From Photobacterium halotolerans DSM 18316 (GTDB taxonomy: Bacteria; Pseudomonadota; Gammaproteobacteria; Enterobacterales; Vibrionaceae): a stretch of DNA of 64,000 nucleotides. Position 1 is the stretch's first letter. Each line of letters opens with the position of its first letter. A program made the translations under genes and the position numbers. Shown here piece after piece: positions 46,707-55,682 of this stretch. The notes below the pieces were generated by a model, which worked only from the letters and a program-made list of their open reading frames with translations, was not told where the DNA came from and searched no databases. Location: assembly GCF_000425165.1 (NCBI RefSeq), contig NZ_AULG01000024.1:32849-96848 (forward strand). Direction: 5' to 3'.

Positions 46707-48497
46707 TTAAGCCAGCCCCTTGCCATGGTGGGCCAGATACGCAGAGGCTTTCTCGGGCGTCATATACTTGCCTAAGGTCTTTTCCGGGACCAGGGTTAAA
46801 TCCACGACGATCAATCCATCCAGCGCATCATTGAACTCAGGGTCAACATTAAAGCACACCAGCTTACCGTTTAAACCCAGATACTGCCGCAATAATACCG
46901 GCACGCTTTTTCCTGCATCCATCCGCGAAATCACCTTAGAAAGCAGTTGGACGTCCGCCAGTGCCGATAACATATCTGGCTGCCAGAACACCCGGTTATT
47001 GCTGGACAAGGGATGTGTCGGCGCCACCAAACGTGCGCTGCTTTCATCGGCATGATGCACAGACATACAGGCGGCGAGCAACTGTCTGGCCTCATGACTG
47101 TACTCATCACTGATACTGACCGGACCGAACAGATGCGTGTATTTCGGATGCCGGCACACGAATGCCGATATACCTTTCCACAACAACAATAACGCACTCA
47201 GACTGCGCTGGTACTCTTCTGCCACCACTGAGCGCCCCAGCTCAATGGAAGCGCCATACTGGCGGATAAAACGCTCGTCGTACCGGAACAGCGTACGGGA
47301 ATAGAGGCCTTCCAGGCCGTGCTTGGCAATCAGTTCATCCGTCAGTCCCAGCCGGTATGCGCCAACAATTTTTTCAGCCTGACGATCCCAGACAAACAGA
47401 TGCAGATAACTCTCATCGAAGCTATCCAGATCGCTCGCTTTTCCCGTGCCTTCTCCCACCGCCCTGAAATTGATTTCGCGGATGCGGCCCAGCTCTTGTA
47501 ATATCGCCGGGATCTGACTAGCCCGGGCACAGTAAACATCAAACTCACCGCTGCTCAGCATCCGCTCGTCATCGCCGAGGCTGGCGATATCCTTTTTCAG
47601 TAAGGGTAAAGGAACAGGCGCATCTATGGGTTCTCCTGAAGCGACCATTTTTGATGTACCCGCGACAGAAGCGGAGGTACCTGACGATATCAAACCGGCC
47701 TGGCTGCCCAGCAAATAGGTATTGAATTTCAGATAATTGACCAAGTGCTGGTCGTCACTGATATTTTTCACTTCGCTGAACCGAATGCTGTCGCCGATTG
47801 CAATCGGAATCGGCGATTGCTGCTTATTCAGCATTTCCCTTCCCAGCATCAGGGTGCGCAGCATGGGATGAATTTTCCCCGCCATATAAAAATGACGGCT
47901 GTTGCGCCCGCCAATAAACACAGGCACTGTTGTAGCTTTATGTTTGTGGATTAAACGGCTGACCGATTTACTCCACTCTTTGTCACGAAGCTGCTTTGAT
48001 TGCCTGTCATAGGCTGACACTTCACCGGCCGGAAATACCAGCAGCAATCCCCCGGTGCTTAAATGGCGGTTGGCTTCGCGCAAGGCTTTAACATTGGCCC
48101 GAAGCGCGCTTTCCCCTTCGAAAACATCAACACCTATAAACAGTGAGTCCAGTTCAGGGACCGTCTTGAGGTAATGGTTAGCCAGAATTTTCACGTCCGG
48201 CCGGATTCCTCGCAGTATCCGGGCCAGAATAATGCCCTCTGCACAACCAAGAGGGTGATTCGCCACCACCACGACAGCGTCCTGCGCGGGGATATTCTGA
48301 TAACTCCCTTTTACAACATGAAAATCTATCCCCAGCACGTCAAGGGAATAGCGAAGAAACGACTCGGTATCTTGTCCCACAGGCCTGTCAGCATAAAAGC
48401 GACTCAGCCTGTGCAACCCCGTCGCCCACTCAGTCAGTTTCTCACCGACCCCAAACGGGGTTTTCCGTGGCAAACGAAAAGGACTTACGGTTTCCAT
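46707..48497 (-). CDS. Bifunctional acyltransferase: lysophospholipid-type acyltransferase plus GNAT (OlsF-like)
   Basis: A 596-aa protein with two acyltransferase domains. Residues about 60-290: glycerophosphate-acyltransferase-like, with VANHPLGCAEG (NHx4E form of the usual NHx4D), GGLLLVFPAGEVSA and VPVFIGGRNSRHFY. Residues about 310-590: OlsB-type N-acyltransferase/GNAT with YCARASQIPAILQELGRIRE and LGRSVVAEEYQRSLSALLLL. This order matches OlsF, which makes ornithine lipids alone. The product is therefore probably ornithine lipid, useful in phosphate limitation; the call rests on domain order. Confidence 0.8.
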   Translation of the reverse strand: METVSPFRLPRKTPFGVGEKLTEWATGLHRLSRFYADRPVGQDTESFLRYSLDVLGIDFHVVKGSYQNIPAQDAVVVVANHPLGCAEGIILARILRGIRPDVKILANHYLKTVPELDSLFIGVDVFEGESALRANVKALREANRHLSTGGLLLVFPAGEVSAYDRQSKQLRDKEWSKSVSRLIHKHKATTVPVFIGGRNSRHFYMAGKIHPMLRTLMLGREMLNKQQSPIPIAIGDSIRFSEVKNISDDQHLVNYLKFNTYLLGSQAGLISSGTSASVAGTSKMVASGEPIDAPVPLPLLKKDIASLGDDERMLSSGEFDVYCARASQIPAILQELGRIREINFRAVGEGTGKASDLDSFDESYLHLFVWDRQAEKIVGAYRLGLTDELIAKHGLEGLYSRTLFRYDERFIRQYGASIELGRSVVAEEYQRSLSALLLLWKGISAFVCRHPKYTHLFGPVSISDEYSHEARQLLAACMSVHHADESSARLVAPTHPLSSNNRVFWQPDMLSALADVQLLSKVISRMDAGKSVPVLLRQYLGLNGKLVCFNVDPEFNDALDGLIVVDLTLVPEKTLGKYMTPEKASAYLAHHGKGLA

Positions 48498-48776
48498 ACT
48501 GTCTCCATCCGAAGTTGGTGTTCAATACGAGTATGAAAAGAATGTGTGACTCAAACGTGTCAGTTCTGCGGCAGAATGATGAGAGAAATACGTCAGTTTG
48601 ATGAACCGGCACCGGCTTCACAGGCTCTGAAGTAACAGGACAAAAAAATTGAAAGCGCGACGTTCTTAACATTAAGCCAAAGTGAAGCAAAGAATAACGC
48701 TATCTTTCTCTGTATAACTCAAAATATTATTTAACCCCCAAAGGACGGAGGTGGCTGGGAAAGAGGATGAGCTGTT
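48498..48776. promoter_or_regulatory. Divergent region between OlsF-like gene and small hydrophobic gene
   Basis: 279 bp with no other gene. I looked for a Pho-box-like tandem CTGTCAT and did not find one. Confidence 0.35.
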
Positions 48777-48968
48777 GTGAAAAAACTCATGCTAATACTG
48801 GTACTTAACCTTGTACCATTATTCATTCTGCTGTTAGCCTTCATGCCAGTGCACTGTTCAATAAGCATGACGGACTGGATCGACCGGCTGTTTCATGCCC
48901 CGCAGATTTCCCTTCACACGATTTGCCATTCACCGCAACCCAATAGCAATAGCGTTAACAGGTACTGA
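48777..48968 (+). CDS. Small hydrophobic peptide, 63 aa
   Basis: A possible gene starting at GTG after AGAGGATGAGC. One hydrophobic N-terminal segment (LMLILVLNLVPLFILLLAFM) is followed by a polar C-terminus with two Cys (MPVHCSI, HTICHSP). It could be a single-pass membrane or exported peptide. It lies 150 bp before prsK on the same strand. No homologue comes to mind, so coding is only plausible. Confidence 0.45.
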   Translation: MKKLMLILVLNLVPLFILLLAFMPVHCSISMTDWIDRLFHAPQISLHTICHSPQPNSNSVNRY

Positions 48969-49115
48969 CCCCTCCTCTTTGCACAATTCTGAACTATTCT
49001 CTCAATAGGAATCGCAAAAATGTCCTACTGAGCGAAAGGCTGCACTCCCAGTGACTCAGCCATCACTCAGCGGTTACTTGCGCTGGGATTCCTCGTTGAA
49101 TAAAGGATTGCATAT

Positions 49116-51155
49116 TTGGATACTTTGCTTGGAAACATTGGCTACCTGTCAGCCGCAACCGGTTTTCTGTTCATTTTTTTGCTGTTGCTGACAACCAAAG
49201 AAAAAAGCATGCCAAAAAGGCTGTTACAGCTCACCTGCCTCCTTGGTGCAGCCTGGGCCATCACGTCATTTATTCAATATCGCTACCAGCTCTCCATTTT
49301 ACCTGTGCTGCTGACCGAGAGCTTACTGACACTGGGCTGGTGTCTGCTGGTGTCCAGCAGCTTAACCAATGCCGTGCAGGTGAAAGACATCTTCAGGGAG
49401 AAAGCCCCCCGCTGGCTTTGTCTGTTCATCGCCGCAACCATAGTGCTTGAACTGGCACGCTTCATCTGGCCAATACTCAGTCAGCGTACTTTCGTCTTCC
49501 TGCACTTATGTCAGGCAATTATCGGTCTGTGGTTTGTCGAATTGCGCTTTCGCCGAACCCATAAAGACGAACGCTGGGCCATCAAGCCTATCTGTCTGGG
49601 ATTGGGGGTCTATTTCGCTTACCACTTTGCGCTTTATGCAGATGCTTTTCTCACCAATATTCTGGCTTCCGGCTTTTGGCTTGGCAGAGGCTGGATAGCC
49701 CTGATGTCCCTGCCTTTCATCCTGCTGACAGCCAGGCGTATCAAGCACTGGCAAAGCCGGGTGTACGTCTCGCGGGATATCATTTATCACAGCACGCTGT
49801 TACTCGTTGCAGCAGGATATCTGCTGGTGATGGCACTCGCGGGTTTTTATATCAAATCCATGGGCGAAAGCTGGAGCGATACGGTTCAGATCCTGTTTTT
49901 TGCGTTAAGCGCACTGGTGCTGGCCAGCCTTTTTCTGTCAGATACGTTTCGCAAAAACATCATGGTTTTTATCACCAAACATTTCTTTGCCAACAAATAC
50001 GAATACCGTGAAGAATGGATGCGCTTTGCCACGGCGCTGGAACATCCGGAAGGCACACAATACGACACAGCACTGCGCGCCATGCTTCACCCTTTTGGCT
50101 GTCACAGCGGTGTGTTAGCCACCAGGCAAGGCCCGAACATGAAAGTGCGGGCCTGCCACAATATTGACCACCAGCATCCGGATATTCAGATACTACTCAG
50201 CTCAGCCGCGCTACCGGCTATTGAGCATCAGTGGATTGTTGACGTAGACGCCGCCCGGCAAGACAAAGAGCCCGCACCGTTCCGGTTAGATGCAACCGCA
50301 CTTTCCGCTGTGGCAGAATTGTCTTATATCGTGCCCTTATCGAGCAGCAGCGGAACCCTGGGCGTGTGCCTGCTTTCCAGGCCCACATCGACAGAAAAAG
50401 TCAACTGGGAAGACCGTGATTTAATGAAAGCGATCAGCCGCCAGCTTTCTGTTTATCTCAATGTGTTTGAAACCAATCAGAAACTTGCTGAAAGCCAGCA
50501 ATTCGATACCTTCAACCGCATGTCTGCTTTTCTGGTACATGACCTGAAAAACGTGTTAGCGCAACTGCAGCTTCTCAGCAAAAATGCGACAAAACACCGG
50601 GATAACCCCGACTTCATCAGCGATGCCTTTGATACTGTCGATTCAGCCGCTCACCGGCTGACGAAAGTGCTGAACCAGCTCAGTAATAAGCGGGTTGAAA
50701 GTCAATCTGAAGAAGAGATCAACATTGAAGATCTGATACGGCAAGTCTGCAACACCCGCGCCGTCCGAACACCTCCGCCGCAGTTTATTGAGCAGGCCGA
50801 CCTGCCATTTACCCTGAAAACGGACAGAGAACGTTTCAGCAATATGCTGTCTCATCTGGTTCAGAATGCACAGGAATCTACCAGTGAAAACGGTTATGTG
50901 CATGTGTCGACGACACGCAAAGATCGCTACTACCTGATCACCATCTCTGACAACGGCAGCGGCATGAGCAGCGATTTTATCGAGCACAGATTATTCAAGC
51001 CCTTTGATACCACCAAAGGCAACGCAGGCATGGGGATTGGTGCCTATGACGCAAAAAACCTGATTGAGCAATTAGGCGGATATATAGACGTGGAATCCGA
51101 ACCGGACAAAGGAACGACCCTGTATATTCATCTGCCTGTCAGTGTGCCAGCCTAA
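49116..51155 (+). CDS. prsK: PEP-CTERM system histidine kinase PrsK
   Basis: A 679-aa sensor kinase. The N-terminus has about eight membrane helices (residues 5-290; e.g. GYLSAATGFLFIFLLLL), then a GAF-like domain (about 300-440; AVAELSYIVPLSSSSGTLGV). The kinase core follows: H-box FLVHDLKNVLAQLQLLSKNA, N-box LVQNAQEST, G1 DNGSGM, G2 GMGIGAYDAKNLIEQLGG. The DLKN form of the H-box and this layout mark PrsK. TTG start with AAAGGA upstream. It is paired with prsR 38 bases on. PrsK/PrsR accompany PEP-CTERM/exosortase exopolysaccharide systems. Confidence 0.87.
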   Translation: MDTLLGNIGYLSAATGFLFIFLLLLTTKEKSMPKRLLQLTCLLGAAWAITSFIQYRYQLSILPVLLTESLLTLGWCLLVSSSLTNAVQVKDIFREKAPRWLCLFIAATIVLELARFIWPILSQRTFVFLHLCQAIIGLWFVELRFRRTHKDERWAIKPICLGLGVYFAYHFALYADAFLTNILASGFWLGRGWIALMSLPFILLTARRIKHWQSRVYVSRDIIYHSTLLLVAAGYLLVMALAGFYIKSMGESWSDTVQILFFALSALVLASLFLSDTFRKNIMVFITKHFFANKYEYREEWMRFATALEHPEGTQYDTALRAMLHPFGCHSGVLATRQGPNMKVRACHNIDHQHPDIQILLSSAALPAIEHQWIVDVDAARQDKEPAPFRLDATALSAVAELSYIVPLSSSSGTLGVCLLSRPTSTEKVNWEDRDLMKAISRQLSVYLNVFETNQKLAESQQFDTFNRMSAFLVHDLKNVLAQLQLLSKNATKHRDNPDFISDAFDTVDSAAHRLTKVLNQLSNKRVESQSEEEINIEDLIRQVCNTRAVRTPPPQFIEQADLPFTLKTDRERFSNMLSHLVQNAQESTSENGYVHVSTTRKDRYYLITISDNGSGMSSDFIEHRLFKPFDTTKGNAGMGIGAYDAKNLIEQLGGYIDVESEPDKGTTLYIHLPVSVPA

Positions 51156-51193
51156 TCCTCCGGGACAAAGCATTTGCCAGAAAGGAAAGCAAT

Positions 51194-52540
51194 ATGGATA
51201 CATTACTTGTCATTGAAGATGATCCAGGTATTCAAAAACAGCTGAAATGGTGCTTCCCGCAGTACGAAGTCGTTATGGCCGCTGATCGAAAATCGGCCAT
51301 TACCGCGCTGCGACGTTACGAGCCCAAAGTCATTACCTTAGACCTCGGACTCCCGCCTGATGAAGCCAATGCGTCAGAAGGGCTCGCCATATTGCAGGAA
51401 ATGCTGGCACTGGCGCCTTACACTAAAATCATCGTCATTACCGGCAATGATGACAAAGCCAATGCACTGAAAGCCATTGAACTCGGCGCGCACGATTTCT
51501 ATCACAAACCAATAGATGATGACATTCTGGCCGTGATTATCGACCGGGCATTTGTGGTGGCCAAACTGGAATCGGAAAACATCAGTCTGCGCCAGTCTTC
51601 ACTTGAAGCCAATGGGTTCATCGGAAACAGCCCGCAAATACAGCAAGTGTGCCGGATGATAGAGCGCATCGCGCCCACGGAAATCACCACTTTGATCCTG
51701 GGTGAAAGCGGCACCGGCAAAGAAGTGATCGCCCGTGCCATTCATGCGAAAGGACCAAGAGCGGATAAGCCTTTCATCGCTATTAACTGCGCCTCTATTC
51801 CGGAGCATCTGCTTGAAAGTGAACTGTTTGGATTTGAAAAAGGCGCCTTTACCGGCGCGCACAAAACCACGGCCGGCAAAATTGAATGTGCTGACGGCGG
51901 CACGCTGTTCCTCGATGAAATCGGCGACATGCCCTATCCGCTGCAAGCCAAAATACTCCGTTTCCTGCAAGAAAAAGTGATTGAACGTGTCGGTGGCCGC
52001 CATGAAATTCCGGTGGATGTCAAAATCATCTGCGCCACCCATCAAAACCTCGAACAAATGATGGCAGATAAAACGTTTCGGGAAGATCTGTTCTACCGCA
52101 TCAGTGAAATTACCATTCAGAACCCGCCACTGCGCGATCGTGATCAGGACATTCTCATTCTTGCCCGCTATTTTTTGCAGCAGGCCAATCAGCAGTCACC
52201 GCGAAAAATCAGCGGTTTCACCGACGATGCCATACGCGCAATGCTTCAGCACAGTTGGCCCGGTAATATCCGTGAGCTGCAAAACAAGGTGAAATCGGCG
52301 GTGATCATGTCGGATAACAAATTCATCAGCTCGCTCGATTTGGCGCTTCAACCTATCGAAGATGATCTCGAACCCATGGCGTTAAATTTACGCCAGGTCA
52401 GAGAAGCGGCTGAGAAGCAGGCGATAGCAAAAGCACTGTCACTCAGTAACGGGAATATGTCTAACACCGCCAATATACTGGGGATTACGCGGCCAACACT
52501 GTATTCGCTGATGGATAAGTACACGGTGAAGAATGGGTAG
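51194..52540 (+). CDS. prsR: PEP-CTERM system sigma-54 response regulator PrsR
   Basis: A 448-aa NtrC-type activator. Receiver (1-125) with VIEDDPGIQ, phospho-acceptor in [10 protein letters not shown] and Lys in YHKPID; AAA+ domain (140-370) with [15 protein letters not shown] (Walker A), the sigma-54 loop [20 protein letters not shown] and [13 protein letters not shown] (Walker B); C-terminal Fis-type helix-turn-helix ([20 protein letters not shown]). It should activate sigma-54 promoters when phosphorylated by PrsK. AGAAAGGAAAGC precedes the ATG. Confidence 0.92.
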   Translation: MDTLLVIEDDPGIQKQLKWCFPQYEVVMAADRKSAITALRRYEPKVITLDLGLPPDEANASEGLAILQEMLALAPYTKIIVITGNDDKANALKAIELGAHDFYHKPIDDDILAVIIDRAFVVAKLESENISLRQSSLEANGFIGNSPQIQQVCRMIERIAPTEITTLILGESGTGKEVIARAIHAKGPRADKPFIAINCASIPEHLLESELFGFEKGAFTGAHKTTAGKIECADGGTLFLDEIGDMPYPLQAKILRFLQEKVIERVGGRHEIPVDVKIICATHQNLEQMMADKTFREDLFYRISEITIQNPPLRDRDQDILILARYFLQQANQQSPRKISGFTDDAIRAMLQHSWPGNIRELQNKVKSAVIMSDNKFISSLDLALQPIEDDLEPMALNLRQVREAAEKQAIAKALSLSNGNMSNTANILGITRPTLYSLMDKYTVKNG

Positions 52541-52604
52541 GTCATTTCATCATTGTTCTGTGTGGTGGTATGTCTGGGGTTGATCGTGTGTCTGAGTGTG
52601 GTGG

Positions 52605-52781
52605 TATGTCGCGCTTGAGTTCAGTGATTCTCTCGCCATTGTCGGACGCGCGCCAGTGACTCTTTGCTGGCACAAACAGTAACCAGAAATGCCTTTTTGT
52701 TCTCTGGTGTGGTCCGGGGCGGTTGTAGGCGCTCCCGGCGCCGACAACCTAAAAATACATCCTTGTATTTTTACCCTGGGA
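52605..52781 (+). repeat. Structured dispersed repeat R1
   Basis: A ~177-bp element from TATGTCGCGCTTGAG to TTTTTACCCTGGG. It has successive inverted repeats: GTGACT/AGTAAC (one mismatch), CCAGA/TCTGG, GGTTGTAGGCGC/GCGCCGACAACC and AAAATACA/TGTATTTT. A ~73-bp tail (52782-52855) with TTTCCGC-GACA-GGCGGAAA is shared with R2. Confidence 0.9.
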
Positions 52782-52869
52782 TAGTGCCACCAATCTACAT
52801 TTTCATGCCGTCATTTCCGCGACAGGCGGAAATCCACATTACGAATGCGATTCTAAAGGCTGAGTAAGT

Positions 52870-53045
52870 TATGTCGCGCTTGAGTTCGGTGGTTCACTTG
52901 CCACTGTCTGATGCGCGCCAGTGACTCTTTGCTGGCACAAACAGTCACCAGAAATGCCTTTGTTTCTCTGCTGTTGTCCGGGCCGGTTATAGGCGCTCCC
53001 GGCGCCGACAACCTAAAAATACATCCATGTATTTTTACCCTGGGA
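52870..53045 (+). repeat. Structured dispersed repeat R2
   Basis: Tandem partner of R1, with fully paired first stem GTGACT (52921-52926) / AGTCAC (52943-52948) and the same 3' hairpins. It is followed by the same tail as R1, so R1 and R2 form a direct duplication of about 265 bp. Confidence 0.9.
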
Positions 53046-53139
53046 TAGTGCCACCAATCTACATTTTCATGCCGTCATTTCCGCGACAGGCGGAAATCCA
53101 TACAGTGAGCTGGCACTATGTATGGTCCGCCGATGCTTC

Positions 53140-54237
53140 TTATGGCAGGTGGTAGCGAGTGCTTCGTCCGCCTGACTCTGACTTCACCAGGCACTTCAGT
53201 TCAACCAATGCAGCTAAGTGCCGGGTGGCTGTTGGTCTACTCACTTTCGCCACTTTATGGTACTGGCCTGCGCTGATTCCCTGTTCAAAATCGCCATCCA
53301 GCATGCGGTTAAGTACCTTAACCTGCTCGGCAGTCAGCTTTGTCTGGTCTACCGCCCGCCAGAAATTTGTCTTATAAATGGTTTGATCGATTTCTTTGAG
53401 CACCTGTGAAAAGGTTTCATCCAGGATATTGAAAAACCACTGTAACCAGAGGGTAATATCCAGCCCACCTCTTTGAGTTTGCTCTAATATTTCATAGTAA
53501 CTGCTGCGATTAGCCAGAATTGCCACAGACATAGCATAAAAACGCACTGACTGCTGTTCCGCCTGAGCCAGTGCTAAATCTGTCAGTAATCGGGTGATAC
53601 GACCATTCCCGTCATCTAACGGGTGCAGTGTGACAAACCATAGATGCGTAATTGCAGTTCTTACTAATGGATCAAGGGCAGGATCAGCTTTGGACATATT
53701 GAACCACTCAATAAACTGAGCAAGCTCCCCTTCCAGTACTTCCCTGCCGGGCGCTTCAAAATGAACCACCGGGCGATCAATCCTGCCGGAGACAACCTGC
53801 ATCGGAGTCTTTCCCCTTAGCTGACCACCAATCACAGGGTTAAACATCGTATAGCCTTCGGGAAACAGCCTGTCGTGCCAATGTAAGATGCGCGCCAGCG
53901 TTAGCGGAGCGTCTGAATTCTCAACGGCATCGAGCATGATTTCAGCCAATCCGTCGGTTTGCTCTGTGGTCGGAAATGGCTTTTCCTCACTAATCCCCAG
54001 CCTATTGGCTAACGATGAGCGAACAGAGAATGCATTGAGTTTCTCCCCTTCTATCGCGCTGGAATGAAGGATATTGGCTAACAGCGTATCGAGCAGGGTT
54101 TGAGTGCTGTCTTGCGACTGGATCATCATCTTGCCCAACAAGATCCCCTGGTTCAGGCGAACCTCTCTGAGACGCGGTTCAATGAGGCTTTTATCCCACG
54201 TAAAATTCGGCCAGTCGGGTTGTTGCCATATCCACAT
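53140..54237 (-). CDS. Fic-family AMPylase with N-terminal DUF4172-like domain
   Basis: A 365-aa Fic protein. It transfers AMP (or another nucleotide part) to target proteins. The core motif is HPLDDGNGRITR (HPFx[D/E]GNGRxxR). The N-terminal inhibitory helix SSAIEGE fits [S/T]xxxE[G/N], so it is self-inhibited. N-terminus MWIWQQPDWPNFTW is typical of the DUF4172-Fic group; a C-terminal winged helix (about 310-365; SAGQYHKVAKVSRPTATRHL) follows. Start at 54237 with CGGAGC upstream. It is flanked by repeats R2 and R3. Confidence 0.92.
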   Translation of the reverse strand: MWIWQQPDWPNFTWDKSLIEPRLREVRLNQGILLGKMMIQSQDSTQTLLDTLLANILHSSAIEGEKLNAFSVRSSLANRLGISEEKPFPTTEQTDGLAEIMLDAVENSDAPLTLARILHWHDRLFPEGYTMFNPVIGGQLRGKTPMQVVSGRIDRPVVHFEAPGREVLEGELAQFIEWFNMSKADPALDPLVRTAITHLWFVTLHPLDDGNGRITRLLTDLALAQAEQQSVRFYAMSVAILANRSSYYEILEQTQRGGLDITLWLQWFFNILDETFSQVLKEIDQTIYKTNFWRAVDQTKLTAEQVKVLNRMLDGDFEQGISAGQYHKVAKVSRPTATRHLAALVELKCLVKSESGGRSTRYHLP

Positions 54238-54413
54238 ATCTTGCTCCGTGATGCAATAAAACACCTTATTCGAATCAAACTATGATTCATTTAAGGCATT
54301 TAATCAAATCATAAAGTGATTCGAATAGAGTGGGTAATCGTATCATTGTGCTTTGAGAGGGTGTCTGGGGTTGATCCTGTGTCTGAGTTTCGTGGTATGT
54401 CTGAGTCTCGTGG

Positions 54414-54586
54414 TATGTCGCGTTTGAGTCTGATGATTCTCTTGGCTGTATCTGATGCGCGCCAGTGACTCTTTGCTGACACAAATAGTCACCAGAAATG
54501 CCTTTGTTTCTCTGGTGTGGCTCAGGTCGGTTGTAGGCGCCCCCGGCGCCGACAACCTAAAAATTCGTTCTGAATTTTTACCCTGA
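54414..54586 (+). repeat. Structured dispersed repeat R3
   Basis: Same element, with stem GTGACT/AGTCAC and the alternative 3' stem AAAAATTC/GAATTTTT. It is preceded by GTCTGGGGTTGATCCTGTGT, also found before R1, and by short TGGTATGTCTGAG duplications. No gene lies in 54238-54842. Confidence 0.9.
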
Positions 54587-54673
54587 GTTGCGGATATCTT
54601 TACGTTTCGGGTTCGTTATTGGACAAGACAACTTTGGCATATTCGTTATCTCCACCATTACTTGGCCACCATA

Positions 54674-54785
54674 TTCTTATGGCAGGTGGTAGCGAGTGCT
54701 GCGTCCTCCTGACTCTGACTTGACCAGGCACTTCAGTTCAACCAATGCAGCTAAGTGCCGGGTGGCTGTTGGTTTACTCACTTTA
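54674..54785 (-). pseudogene. Duplicated 3' end of the fic gene
   Basis: About 112 bp repeat 53137-53247 (C-terminal winged helix and stop of Fic) with few differences. It starts and stops abruptly and has no 5' part. Confidence 0.8.
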
Positions 54786-54842
54786 AGTTCAACAACCAAA
54801 ACACCGGGACTCAAGCGCCTCAATGCCTGCGGCGTACGTTCA

Positions 54843-55301
54843 TCACAGCTCAAGGAAGACGTCTGAGTTCAAGTTAACACCTTGAATTAAATAATTCACA
54901 CCCGTTCTTACCAAAATAAATGTTAGTGCGCCATCGCCATTTTCAAACCGGGCTTTCACAGTAAAAACAACAATATTTTTTCTGTCTCCACTCGCCGTTA
55001 CTATTGAGTTTGATTTAACAAACACTGGCGTGTCAAAGCTCTTGAGCTGACCAACTTTAGAAAGGTATGCCGTTATTTTCCTGCCTTTTTCACTGTCAAA
55101 ACCAGCCAATCCTTCTGGTGTGAATAAATGTCTAAAATTATCTACATTCCATGTTGTAACTAAAGGCATACTCTCTTCTATAAACGGAGTTGCTTCTGCG
55201 ATGACTTCTTCACTTTTATAATCTGCCCAAAAAAGAATGCCAACAATGATTACGATAAAAGCAACTATTGAGATGCCAATAATTTTTAGAAACTTTTTCA
55301 C
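54843..55301 (-). CDS. Membrane-anchored uncharacterised protein
   Basis: A 152-aa protein starting at GTG after AGGAGAAG. One N-terminal membrane helix (FLKIIGISIVAFIVIIVGIL) is followed by an exported domain that looks like a small alpha-beta, NTF2-like fold (FIEESMPLVTTWNVDNFRHL, then strands VVFTVKARFENGDGALTFIL). No family was recognised. It is one of the single minus-strand genes lying between copies of the R repeat. Confidence 0.75.
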   Translation of the reverse strand: MKKFLKIIGISIVAFIVIIVGILFWADYKSEEVIAEATPFIEESMPLVTTWNVDNFRHLFTPEGLAGFDSEKGRKITAYLSKVGQLKSFDTPVFVKSNSIVTASGDRKNIVVFTVKARFENGDGALTFILVRTGVNYLIQGVNLNSDVFLEL

Positions 55302-55389
55302 ATCTTCTCCTATATGCACAAAGTGGATTCTCTCATCGCCACCTTTTAACCATATTGGCTAAACTATGATCTTTTTTCCGAGGCTCACC

Positions 55390-55512
55390 ATGTCATAATT
55401 CGTTTATAGTATTGATCTAGCTAAACATAGGTTCAGTATCCACGGTGAGGATCATCAAAGCAAGGTAGAATTCCACAGAACGACCTTAAAAGGACATCAT
55501 TTCAGGCGGATT
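55390..55512 (+). pseudogene. IS110-family transposase 5' stub N1
   Basis: ATG TCA TAA... reads M-S-stop-F-V-Y-S-I-D-L-A-K-H-R-F-S-I-H-G-E-D-H-Q, the N-terminal RNase-H-like strand (GIDLAKxxF) of IS110 transposases, with a stop at codon 3. It ends after about 35 codons and runs straight into repeat R4. Confidence 0.8.
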
Positions 55513-55513
55513 G

Positions 55514-55682
55514 TATGTCGCGCTTGATCTCGGTGTTTGTCTCGCACGCTTTGATACGCGCCAATCACTTTTGAACCGCGCAAAGCGTAGCCAGAAAAGC
55601 TTTTGTCTTTGGTGTAAGCCGAGTCGGTTGTAGGCGCTCGTGGCGCCGAAAACCTAAAAATACATCCATGTATTTCTACCCT
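55514..55682 (+). repeat. Structured dispersed repeat R4 (divergent)
   Basis: The most diverged copy. The 3' stems are kept (GTAGGCGC..GGCGCC, AAAATACA/TGTATTTC). Its last bases supply the TAG stop codon of the minus-strand DUF2071-like gene. Confidence 0.8.

Noticed and set aside
52664..52690. Sigma-54 promoter in the R repeat (TGGCAC)
   Set aside because: The -12 element TTGC is missing at the right spacing in all copies; TGGCAC belongs to a stem-loop.
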